Positions 1 through 7,045 of a DNA stretch of 14,894 nt are shown piece by piece. The position numbers and the translations under genes are program-made. The stretch is from positions 1 through 14,894 of the forward strand of contig CALDQY010000243.1 of NCBI GenBank assembly GCA_937911445.1, given 5' to 3'. The notes beneath the pieces are model-generated. The model searched no databases. It was not told the DNA's origin and saw nothing but the letters and a program-made list of their open reading frames with translations. Source of the DNA: an uncultured Rhodobiaceae bacterium. GTDB taxonomy: Archaea; Thermoplasmatota; Poseidoniia; Poseidoniales; Poseidoniaceae. Each line of letters starts with the position of its first letter. Within the stretch, counting starts at the first letter, position 1.

Positions 1-1133
1 ATTTTTCTCGTTCCAATTTTTTTGAATATGACAGGTTCGGAATGGGTTAGTATTTGTTTGAGACAGGCGCGAACTGCTTCTTCGCTACTCTCACGACTCG
101 TTGGCGCCATAATTCTGAAGAGACGATGATCGGCAGGGGCACGAGGCGATAAGTGGACATCGCTTTCATGCAATATCCCACTAACGGGTACATCCGCGTC
201 CGGAATTAATGTCCCATAGCCTCGCTGAACTTCGCTCACACCATTGTTGTGGTAACCTGCAACGTATACGTCCAATGAAGTGAAATCCTCGTTTGTTCGG
301 TCAAGAGGGGCACACCAGATAACAGAACTGATTGGAACATGATGCTCTGTAGTAACCTCCTCAGGCTTGCTGATGTCTTGATTGAAATGGAATTTGACGT
401 TCTCAAACGTTTTCAGTTCTTGAACAAGTGCATCAACCAGGGTTTGCATTCCTCCAGAAAAAGATGCTACTGACCCTTTTCTTGGTTGAAACAGAGGATA
501 AGTCTCTGCCATCTTCTTCTTGATTTTTGACCATTTGATTGGTGGTTCATCACCAAACTTCGTCAATGAAGGCATCAGAAAATCAGCATCAACGTTGGCT
601 GATATCTCATTCACAATACCGAGCGTCATCGCATCAGCGATTGTCTCTGATGGGAAGACCTGAGCAACTGATTTCTTTCCCTCTCTTGATGAACGGAGAG
701 ATCGAAACAGGCGTAATGGACCCATTTTGAGAGCAGAAATCCAAGATAATTGTGTTTTTTTCTTGTTGATGAGCAACCAACGTTTTTTTGCTTCAGGGTT
801 GGATTCAGCAAATGCATTTCCAAGCCCAAGGTCTTCAACAAGCCTCCAGAATGCCGGGTGTGGTCGAGCAGCATTTACTGCAACATCACACAACCATTCT
901 CCTTCGGACCACGTTTCTATGGTGCCGCCGCATCGATCTGTTCTCTCGAGAATCTCAATTTCAATATCGGGACGCTTCGATGCAATCCTGTAGGCGATGG
1001 CCAGTCCAGAGAGGCCTGCACCTACAATGCATAATTTCGAAGACGCAGACAAATTTGTTGCTACTAGGAGTGGTCGACGCAGTTCATCTCCGAAGCGAAC
1101 CCAGTCCTCAAGAGAGTACAATGAATCACGCAC
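1..1133 (-). CDS. hemY: protoporphyrinogen IX oxidase, HemY/PPOX type (C-terminus cut by window edge)
   Basis: FAD-dependent, oxygen-using oxidase that removes six electrons from protoporphyrinogen IX to give protoporphyrin IX, the last step before iron insertion. About 377 codons are visible; the family is usually 450-480 residues, so the C-terminal FAD-binding end lies outside. Seen: an N-terminal dinucleotide motif GAGLSG (residues 38-43 from the GTG), the following acidic strand ending ILERTDRCGG, and the family-typical SGGMQTLVDAL segment near residue 200. There is no ATG near the N-terminus. The frame opens after a TAG with GTG at 1133, which overlaps the hemF stop by 8 nt. The alternative is TTG at 1052, which would give the compact MSASSKLCIVGAG start usual in the family. 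Neither has a good Shine-Dalgarno, so the start is uncertain by 27 codons. Last visible gene of the heme operon. Family confident; the HemY versus HemG name is only a naming convention. Confidence 0.88.
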   Translation of the reverse strand, partial: MRDSLYSLEDWVRFGDELRRPLLVATNLSASSKLCIVGAGLSGLAIAYRIASKRPDIEIEILERTDRCGGTIETWSEGEWLCDVAVNAARPHPAFWRLVEDLGLGNAFAESNPEAKKRWLLINKKKTQLSWISALKMGPLRLFRSLRSSREGKKSVAQVFPSETIADAMTLGIVNEISANVDADFLMPSLTKFGDEPPIKWSKIKKKMAETYPLFQPRKGSVASFSGGMQTLVDALVQELKTFENVKFHFNQDISKPEEVTTEHHVPISSVIWCAPLDRTNEDFTSLDVYVAGYHNNGVSEVQRGYGTLIPDADVPVSGILHESDVHLSPRAPADHRLFRIMAPTSRESSEEAVRACLKQILTHSEPVIFKKIGTRK

Positions 1134-2037
1134 CTAACCAGTTCACAGGTTCTCGAAGTATCTTGAGCAACCGTTCTTCCTCGGTCCCAATTTCTACTTC
1201 GTGACAGTACTCCCATCGAGCAGTAAGTGGGAGCGACATCAAAATGCTCTCTATACGACCGTTGGTGGTTAATCCGAATTTTGTTCCACGATCGTAGACG
1301 AGATTGAATTCTACGTATCGTCCTCTTCGTATTTGTTGCCATGCCTTTTGATTGGGTGTAAATGGCATGGATTTCCTTCGTTCGAGGATTGGCAAATAGG
1401 CTGCTAGAAACTGGTTGCCACAGTCTTGAACGAACTCAAAACACTCTTCTTTTGATGCTGCACGAATATCATCGAAGAAGATGCCACCCACTCCACGTCC
1501 TTCGTTCCGATGGGGGATATGAAAATAGGAATCGCACCACTCTTTGAAACGATTGTAATCTGCAACTTCGTGGCGATCACATGCCTCTTTGTGAACACGA
1601 TGGAAATGAATTGCGTCCTCTTCAAACAAATACGATGGCGTAAGGTCAGCACCTCCCCCGAACCACCAACTGCCTTCAACTTCTCCAGCACCTCGCTCAA
1701 AGTAGCGATAATTTGCGTGAACTGTTGGTGCCATCGGATTGTTGGGATGGAGAACCAAGCTAATTCCAGTTGCAAAAAAGTCGAGATCACTGCCCTCGAG
1801 TTGATGACCTCCACCCATCTTCTCAGCAGCTTCTGGGCTAAGTGTGCCGTACACAACGCTCACGTTGACACCTGCTTTTTCAAACACATCTCCTTCTGAG
1901 AAGACGCGGCTTCGCCCACCTCCACCTTCTTCACGGGTCCATTCGTCTTCTCTGTAGTCGCTGTTATCGATGGTTTTGATAGCCTTGCAGATGGTATCTT
2001 GGAGTGCGTGGACCATCTCCACCATCTTTTCTCGCAT
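1126..2037 (-). CDS. hemF: oxygen-dependent coproporphyrinogen III oxidase
   Basis: Cytosolic enzyme that oxidatively decarboxylates two propionates of coproporphyrinogen III to vinyls, using O2, to give protoporphyrinogen IX. The 303-residue product has the normal family length. The signature runs from EWCDSYF (about 167) through HRNEGRG (176-182) to GGIFFDD (184-190). The histidines of LVLHP (97), VHANYR (107), HFHR (144/146) and HRNEG (176) match the family's conserved His set. WWFGGGADLTP (124-134) and RRGRYVEFNLVYDRGT (237-252) are also typical. The frame stays open upstream to 2343, but that part lies inside hemE in another frame. The ATG at 2037 sits 1 nt after the hemE stop (TGA-G-ATG) and has GGTGA 5 nt upstream, so I chose it. 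The stop overlaps the probable GTG start of hemY. Having the O2-dependent HemF rather than the radical-SAM HemN points to an aerobic host. Confidence 0.96.
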   Translation of the reverse strand: MREKMVEMVHALQDTICKAIKTIDNSDYREDEWTREEGGGGRSRVFSEGDVFEKAGVNVSVVYGTLSPEAAEKMGGGHQLEGSDLDFFATGISLVLHPNNPMAPTVHANYRYFERGAGEVEGSWWFGGGADLTPSYLFEEDAIHFHRVHKEACDRHEVADYNRFKEWCDSYFHIPHRNEGRGVGGIFFDDIRAASKEECFEFVQDCGNQFLAAYLPILERRKSMPFTPNQKAWQQIRRGRYVEFNLVYDRGTKFGLTTNGRIESILMSLPLTARWEYCHEVEIGTEEERLLKILREPVNWLGA

Positions 2038-2038
2038 C

Positions 2039-3067
2039 TCATTCACCTGTAACTGTACGCAACACTGCTTCCACGCAGTCGATTTGTGCACCCGGAGAAA
2101 AACCGTGACCGAGGTTGAAAATATGCCCTGGTTCATCTCCAGCGTTATGGAGTACATGTTCTGCTGCCTCTTGTGCAGCCTTTGGTGTTCCATGCATTCG
2201 CGAAGGATCAAGGTTGCCTTGGAAGGCAAATTGTGAGCCAAACTCTGCGCGATTCGCCCTGAGATTATCTCTCCAATCAAGGGACACTGCATCAATGTCG
2301 AGAGTTCGGATTTCATGGTGGAGATGTGAACTTCCTTTCGCATAATGGATTAGGGGAACGCGTCGTTTTGCTTTGCTCCGAAACACCTCAATGGCTCGCT
2401 CAGTTGCAGGTTTTGCATATTTTCGATAGTCGCTTTCCGAAAGCAATCCTGCCCATGTATCGAACATCTGTACTGCATCTGCACCACCGTGATTCACTTG
2501 GTCTGCCAACAGGTCACCAACAGCATCAGCCACATTCAGCAATACCCGCATAGCATCTTCTTGATTTGAGTACACTTTAGCCCGAGTTGAATGGAATTCT
2601 TTGTCACCAGTTCCTCCAGCCATGAGATACATCGATGTAGTCCATGGGCAACCAACAAATCCTAATCGTGCAATCTCTGAATTTTCTTCTCCAATGGCTC
2701 GTAATCCATCTGCTGCCCATGGCGCATGAGCACGAGCAGAAAACTTGGTCCAATCATCCACATCTTCGAATGAAAAGGGATCAATTCGGATACCTCCTCC
2801 GTACTCGACCTCATACCCTAGAGCAGGCAGTGGCGTCAAAATGTCACTGAAGATAATTGCTGCATCAATTGATTTGTACCGATGGATGGGTTGCATTGTT
2901 ATTGTTGTGCATAAATCGAGGTCCATACATCGTTCCCAGAAGGAATGTTGAGATGCAAGGTTTCGATACTCCGGAAGGTGCCGTCCCGCTTGACGCATGA
3001 ACCAAACAGGAGTCCGATCGACAGGCTCTAGATTGAGTGCTGAAACTATGCGTTCTTTCCCATTCAT
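2039..3067 (-). CDS. hemE: uroporphyrinogen III decarboxylase
   Basis: Removes the four acetate carboxyls of uroporphyrinogen III to give coproporphyrinogen III, without cofactor. The 342-residue protein opens with the family signature PVWFMRQAGRHLPEYR (residues 20-35), which carries the substrate-binding arginines 25 and 29. IIFSDIL (71-77) holds the catalytic aspartate (75), VGCPWTTSMYLMAGG is the mid-protein signature, and NLGHGF is near the C-terminus. Start choice: the frame could begin at a TTG at 3076 (nine bases inside hemL), but the ATG at 3067 shares one base with the hemL stop (TAATG). It gives the normal family N-terminus MNGKERIVSALNLEPVDRTP. Stop-start overlap upstream and a 1-nt gap to hemF downstream indicate coupled translation in one mRNA. 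Presence of HemE means the classical porphyrin route rather than the siroheme-dependent route common in archaea. Confidence 0.96.
   Translation of the reverse strand: MNGKERIVSALNLEPVDRTPVWFMRQAGRHLPEYRNLASQHSFWERCMDLDLCTTITMQPIHRYKSIDAAIIFSDILTPLPALGYEVEYGGGIRIDPFSFEDVDDWTKFSARAHAPWAADGLRAIGEENSEIARLGFVGCPWTTSMYLMAGGTGDKEFHSTRAKVYSNQEDAMRVLLNVADAVGDLLADQVNHGGADAVQMFDTWAGLLSESDYRKYAKPATERAIEVFRSKAKRRVPLIHYAKGSSHLHHEIRTLDIDAVSLDWRDNLRANRAEFGSQFAFQGNLDPSRMHGTPKAAQEAAEHVLHNAGDEPGHIFNLGHGFSPGAQIDCVEAVLRTVTGE
2043..2047 (-). promoter_or_regulatory. Shine-Dalgarno GGTGA that fixes the hemF start
   Basis: GGTGA lies 5 nt before the hemF ATG at 2037 and is formed by the last sense codons of hemE. 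It supports the internal ATG over the longer open frame reaching 2343. GGTGA is a common archaeal form of the site, but bacteria use it too. Confidence 0.6.
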
Positions 3068-4359
3068 TATGACCAATCCAAATGTGTGAGAGAATCGTCC
3101 AAGGCTTCGACAAAACCAAGAATATGGGATTCGTTGTGCGATGTCGATAGGAAACCAATTTCGTAAGCAGACGGTGCAAGCATGAAACCACGGTTGAGCA
3201 ACTCACGATGAACATCGGCGTACAACGTACCAGCATCTTTTGGTATCTGATCAGCTCGAATCGCAGGTTTGGCGTTACCGGGTGAGAACCAAAACAGACT
3301 CTCCATTCGAACCAAACGCATTGGGAAGTCGTGTTTTTCCAAAACGGATTGAACTTTTTCTTCCATCATTGCCCCTAAATGTTCCAAATAATCGTATGCA
3401 TCCTCATCCAACAAGTCAAGCGTTTTTGCACCAGCAGCCATTGCTAACGGGTTCCCCGATAGGGTGCCCGCTTGGTAAACTGGACCCAGTGGAGACAGAT
3501 GTTGCATGATTTCATCCCTTGCTCCGTATGCTCCGACAGGCAAACCTCCTCCAATGACCTTACCCAGTGCAGTGATGTCAGGAGTTACTCCACAGATGTC
3601 TGAATAACTGCCGTTCTTGAATCGAAATCCACTAATAACTTCATCAAAAATGAGCAAAGAGTCACTTTCATCACATAATTGTCGTAGACGAGAGAGATAC
3701 TCATTTCTTTGAATCAAAAGTCCGTTGTTTGCAGGTAGTGGCTCAATCACAACGGCAGCGATTTCTTGACCGTGCTCACGGAAGAGAAATTCCACTGCTT
3801 CAATATCATCCAATGGGCAAATGAGCGTCGTCGCAACGGTATCGTTTGGAATGCCCGGGCTGCTAGCGATTCCAAAGGTGGCTAGACCGCTACCAGATGA
3901 GACCATCAGTGAGTCGACATGACCGTGGTAACATCCTTCAAATTTCACCAATAAATCTCGACCAGTGTAGCCACGAGCCAGCCTTACAGCGCTCATCACT
4001 GCTTCAGTACCTGAGGACACGAATCGGACTTTATCCATATGTGGAAATCGATTTTTCACTTTTTTCGCCAGCTCGATCTCACCTAGGTGCGGTGCTCCGA
4101 ATGAGGTTCCATTAAGCATCTTCTCGTGAACTGCTTCGATGATTTTAGGATGCGAGTGTCCGTGAATGAGCGGACCCCATGATTGAACAAAATCAACCAA
4201 CACATTCCCGTCGATATCGGTAACGTGAGCACCAGAGGCTTTTTCGAAGTAGATAGGGTTTCCATGGACCGATTTGAATGCCCGCACAGGCGAGTTCACT
4301 CCACCTACTAAATGCTCGACTGCGATACTGTGCATCGTATCGGATTTTGTTCGATCCAT
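3067..4359 (-). CDS. hemL: glutamate-1-semialdehyde 2,1-aminomutase
   Basis: PLP-dependent aminomutase that moves the amino group of glutamate-1-semialdehyde to give 5-aminolevulinate, the second step of the C5 route. The 430 residues match the family length. The fold-type I aminotransferase motifs are present: SSGTEA (115-120) binds the PLP phosphate, D239 in IFDEVISGFR contacts the pyridine nitrogen, and K267 in TALGKVIGGGLP forms the Schiff base. AGTLSGNP (297-304) is typical of GSA aminomutases and separates it from ornithine-type transaminases. The N-terminal GGVNSPVRAF is also diagnostic. ATG start at 4359, 9 nt after the hemB stop; only a weak GAGG is seen close to it. The stop TAA overlaps the hemE ATG by one base. 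It works with HemA, the first gene of the same operon. Confidence 0.97.
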   Translation of the reverse strand: MDRTKSDTMHSIAVEHLVGGVNSPVRAFKSVHGNPIYFEKASGAHVTDIDGNVLVDFVQSWGPLIHGHSHPKIIEAVHEKMLNGTSFGAPHLGEIELAKKVKNRFPHMDKVRFVSSGTEAVMSAVRLARGYTGRDLLVKFEGCYHGHVDSLMVSSGSGLATFGIASSPGIPNDTVATTLICPLDDIEAVEFLFREHGQEIAAVVIEPLPANNGLLIQRNEYLSRLRQLCDESDSLLIFDEVISGFRFKNGSYSDICGVTPDITALGKVIGGGLPVGAYGARDEIMQHLSPLGPVYQAGTLSGNPLAMAAGAKTLDLLDEDAYDYLEHLGAMMEEKVQSVLEKHDFPMRLVRMESLFWFSPGNAKPAIRADQIPKDAGTLYADVHRELLNRGFMLAPSAYEIGFLSTSHNESHILGFVEALDDSLTHLDWS

Positions 4360-4368
4360 GTCCTCAAC

Positions 4369-5343
4369 TCACTGCAACCACGCATTGCGCGCAATCTCAC
4401 GCGCATGGTAGGTCACCACGACGTCGGCACCTGCTCTCTTGAATGATGTCATTATTTCACAGACCAATTTCTTACGAGAATCGAGGTCTTTTGCACTGTT
4501 CATAACCATGGCGTATTCCCCACTCACGTTGTAAACTGCTACCGGCCTGTGAACGCAGTCTGCTACTTTACGCAACACGTCAAGGTAAGGCAATCCTGGT
4601 TTGACCATGATGATGTCTGCGCCTTCGCTCTCATCAAGTTGAGCCTCGAGAACTGCTTCACCATATCCTGAGTTGATGTTCATTTGATGCGTTGAACGAT
4701 CACCGAATTCTGGGCTTGAGTCTGCAGCGTGACGAAACGGTCCATAGAAGGAGGATGCGTATTTGACGGAATAGGATAGAACTCCTGTACTGGTATGATT
4801 TGCTGTTTCGAGGGCGTGTCGAATTGCCGAGACTCGGCCATCCATCATATCGGATGCACAGACATAATCAGCACCGGCTTGTGCGTGTGAGACCGCAATC
4901 TCACACAATCGATGAACAGATGCATCGTTGACAATGTGGTCATGTTCAACCAAACCACAGTGGCCATGATTTGTCGCAGTGCACAGGCAAACATCGGTCA
5001 TAATGACGATTGTATCTCCAAATTCAGATTTGATTTGTTTGATCGCTTCGTGCAAATGCGACGTAGAATCAGATGCTTTTGTGGCCTGCTCATCCTTGTC
5101 CGATTGTTCGACGACACCGAACAACATGATGGCAGTGATACCGTGTTCCACATCCTTTCGAATCGTTTCAATGAGAACATCAACGGATTGCTGGTGAATA
5201 CCTTCCATTCCATTTACGGGGTTGTCAACATTTGAACCCTGAACAACAAAGTGGGGTTGGACCAGAGACTTCAATGAGAAGTCTCCAAACAGGAGTTCTC
5301 TGCGAGCTTCTGTCCATCGGTTAATCCTTGGTCGTGTTTTCAT
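4369..5343 (-). CDS. hemB: porphobilinogen synthase (5-aminolevulinate dehydratase), zinc type
   Basis: Condenses two 5-aminolevulinate molecules to porphobilinogen. The 324 residues match the family. The active-site zinc ligands are visible as C119, C121 and C129 in DVCLCTATNHGHCG, marking the Zn-dependent class rather than the Asp-rich Mg class. The two Schiff-base lysines are K194 in YSVKYASSFYGPFR and K248 in MVKPGLPYLD. VSGEYAM in the C-terminal third is conserved. ATG at 5343 lies 1 nt after the hemC-hemD stop, with an AAGGGG stretch (5348-5353) as a possible Shine-Dalgarno. Gene order puts it after hemCD, although its reaction precedes that of HemC. Nothing suggests truncation or altered catalysis. 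Confidence 0.97.
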   Translation of the reverse strand: MKTRPRINRWTEARRELLFGDFSLKSLVQPHFVVQGSNVDNPVNGMEGIHQQSVDVLIETIRKDVEHGITAIMLFGVVEQSDKDEQATKASDSTSHLHEAIKQIKSEFGDTIVIMTDVCLCTATNHGHCGLVEHDHIVNDASVHRLCEIAVSHAQAGADYVCASDMMDGRVSAIRHALETANHTSTGVLSYSVKYASSFYGPFRHAADSSPEFGDRSTHQMNINSGYGEAVLEAQLDESEGADIIMVKPGLPYLDVLRKVADCVHRPVAVYNVSGEYAMVMNSAKDLDSRKKLVCEIMTSFKRAGADVVVTYHAREIARNAWLQ

Positions 5344-5344
5344 A

Positions 5345-7033
5345 TTACCCCTTCCTGTTTTGATTCCACCATTGTGTCAGATACTCGGTCGTGGGTCCCT
5401 CAAGGACTGAAACATTGCAATTTTTGAAGTGCTCCAGTGAGAGGATTGTGTTCCTCGTGTTGTTTCCCATACAAATAATCTCATTAGGGGCCTCAAGACC
5501 ATTTTCGGCCCAAGATATGGCTGAAGATGAGGAGGAAATCAGGAGAACATCATCAGGTGATACGAAGGTTGGTTCAACTTTCTTTGCTTTGTTTTCGTAG
5601 CCAATCCAATCCAGAACATCATAGCCTGCGCGCTTTAGCTGAGCGGCAAATGTTTCTGGAGCAACACTGGAGCGAGGAAGGAGCAACTTCGTGTTTGTAC
5701 CAATATTGGAGGAAATATAATCAAAAAATTCGTTTGAGTTTCGAGCCTTTGCACAAATCGCAACGGTAACGCCTCGCTGGAAACATGCTCTCGCAGTTCC
5801 TTCTCCAATTGCAACCCATTTGATTCGAGCGATGTCAGGGTTTGATTCTGCAGCAAGAATAGCACATCGGGCTGAAAATGGTGATGTAAGGATGAGATAC
5901 GGCCACTGACGTTTGGATGTGTATTGCCCCAAGAAATCACGGGGCCATGCATCAAGATTTGGCTTGAGATCGATGACAGAAAGATTGGTCATGCCGATAC
6001 CTTGGTTCGCTAGAACAGTTGAGATTCGATCCGAATTGAGCGTGGAAATGAATTTTGGTCCATCTGGCATCTCTGTTTCAGCAGGTGTTTCATCTTGCGG
6101 CAGGTGAAGTTCGAAGTCTTCGAACGCACCGTTGTACGAAAAGATGGAATATTCAAGCCCTGCACAAAACGTGGTTCTCCAGTTCTTCGGAGCGATTCGA
6201 ACCATGAGGTGTTCACCACGCGCTTCGATTCCTGCTGGATAGAGGCATCCTCCTCCTGACATGTCGAGTATGGTGCGCTCACGAATGACGTCTGCTTCTG
6301 TCTGTGCATGGTTGAGAATCCTTCTCACATCGCTCAACTCCTCGAATCGGTCCGTTTTGCAGTGTATACAAACCGTTCCTTGACCGGGCGCAGTAGGCCA
6401 ATCTCCTGAAGAGATACGGTATGCAGTGAGATGTTCATTGTGCTCATCGAGCACACCAGTTGTTCGCAGTCTACAAATTCCGGCCTCGGCTAAGATCAAT
6501 GCATCAACTCTACCTTCAATCAGACGTTCTATTCTTGTCTCCACATGCCCACGTACAGAGAGCGGAATGAGATCAGGGCGTTGACTCAATAGCAGAGATT
6601 GCCTTCGGCCTGAAACCGTTCCAAACGTCGATCCATGCTCGATACGTTCGAGTAGGTCAGTGAGCGATGTGTTGGTGTCACCGTCTAGAACTTCGTACAG
6701 CGATGAATCGTCGTTTTTTCGTTTGAAAAGGATGAGATCGCTTGTTGAACCGCGTTCCATGTAGGCTAAGTTTGTGATGGCGTCATTCGGTGTGGTGGGA
6801 ACATCCTTACTGGAATGAACGGCAATATCGACGAGCCCTTCGTTCAATTTTTGGTCGATTAGATGGATGAACTGGCCAACAGCTGCTGACAGATTCCCTC
6901 CCAAACTTCGGTCACCCATGGACTTGAATTGAATGATTTCCGTCTCTATACCTGCTTCATTGAGAGCAGAAGCAACGGTTTCTGCTTGCCATATTGCAAG
7001 GTTGGATGAGCGGGTTCCAATTCGAATCGGCAT
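5345..7033 (-). CDS. hemCD: fused hydroxymethylbilane synthase / uroporphyrinogen III synthase
   Basis: One 562-residue protein covers two steps: polymerisation of four porphobilinogens to hydroxymethylbilane (HemC half, about 1-315) and its cyclisation with D-ring inversion to uroporphyrinogen III (HemD half, about 325-562). The HemC half shows IGTRSSNLAIWQA, AVHSSKDVP with K76/D77, the arginine pair R143/R144, R161 and R167 in SVRGHVETRI, APGQGT, and C263 in SGGGCLYPAGI, the dipyrromethane cofactor cysteine. The HemD half has weak family hallmarks: ILTSPFSARCA, VAIGEGTARACFQRGV, LLPRSSVAPETFAAQL, and an SSSSSAISWAE stretch followed by CMGNNTRNTI. HemC proteins are about 310 residues and HemD about 250, so the sum fits. 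Several HemC motifs differ from consensus: GTVSGRR for GTSSLRR, RGHV for RGNV, ERGSTSD for ERxDPRD. ATG at 7033 has a GGAGG 4 nt upstream. HemC assignment is firm; HemD rests on pattern and context. The symbol hemCD is a description of the fusion. Confidence 0.93.
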   Translation of the reverse strand: MPIRIGTRSSNLAIWQAETVASALNEAGIETEIIQFKSMGDRSLGGNLSAAVGQFIHLIDQKLNEGLVDIAVHSSKDVPTTPNDAITNLAYMERGSTSDLILFKRKNDDSSLYEVLDGDTNTSLTDLLERIEHGSTFGTVSGRRQSLLLSQRPDLIPLSVRGHVETRIERLIEGRVDALILAEAGICRLRTTGVLDEHNEHLTAYRISSGDWPTAPGQGTVCIHCKTDRFEELSDVRRILNHAQTEADVIRERTILDMSGGGCLYPAGIEARGEHLMVRIAPKNWRTTFCAGLEYSIFSYNGAFEDFELHLPQDETPAETEMPDGPKFISTLNSDRISTVLANQGIGMTNLSVIDLKPNLDAWPRDFLGQYTSKRQWPYLILTSPFSARCAILAAESNPDIARIKWVAIGEGTARACFQRGVTVAICAKARNSNEFFDYISSNIGTNTKLLLPRSSVAPETFAAQLKRAGYDVLDWIGYENKAKKVEPTFVSPDDVLLISSSSSAISWAENGLEAPNEIICMGNNTRNTILSLEHFKNCNVSVLEGPTTEYLTQWWNQNRKG

Positions 7034-7037
7034 ATTT

Positions 7038-7042
7038 CCTCC
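7038..7042 (-). promoter_or_regulatory. Shine-Dalgarno GGAGG before hemC-hemD
   Basis: A perfect GGAGG sits 4 nt before the ATG at 7033, in the 12-nt gap after hemA. It supports this start and shows that the host uses Shine-Dalgarno initiation at operon-internal genes. Confidence 0.7.
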
Positions 7043-7045
7043 AAT

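Noticed and set aside
626..874. Minus-strand 82-codon frame at the left end
   Set aside because: Same strand as hemY but out of frame; the continuous hemY frame through this region has FAD-enzyme motifs.
1404..1856. Minus-strand 150-codon frame within hemF
   Set aside because: Out-of-frame shadow of hemF; the hemF frame carries the full coproporphyrinogen oxidase signature here.
2038..2343. Open upstream extension of the hemF frame giving a 405-residue protein
   Set aside because: It lies wholly inside hemE in another frame and has no relation to HemF, and a GGTGA-ATG pair at 2037 with normal family length explains the start.
3068..3076. TTG start for hemE at 3076
   Set aside because: The ATG at 3067 overlaps the hemL stop as TAATG and gives the usual N-terminus; no Shine-Dalgarno favours the TTG.
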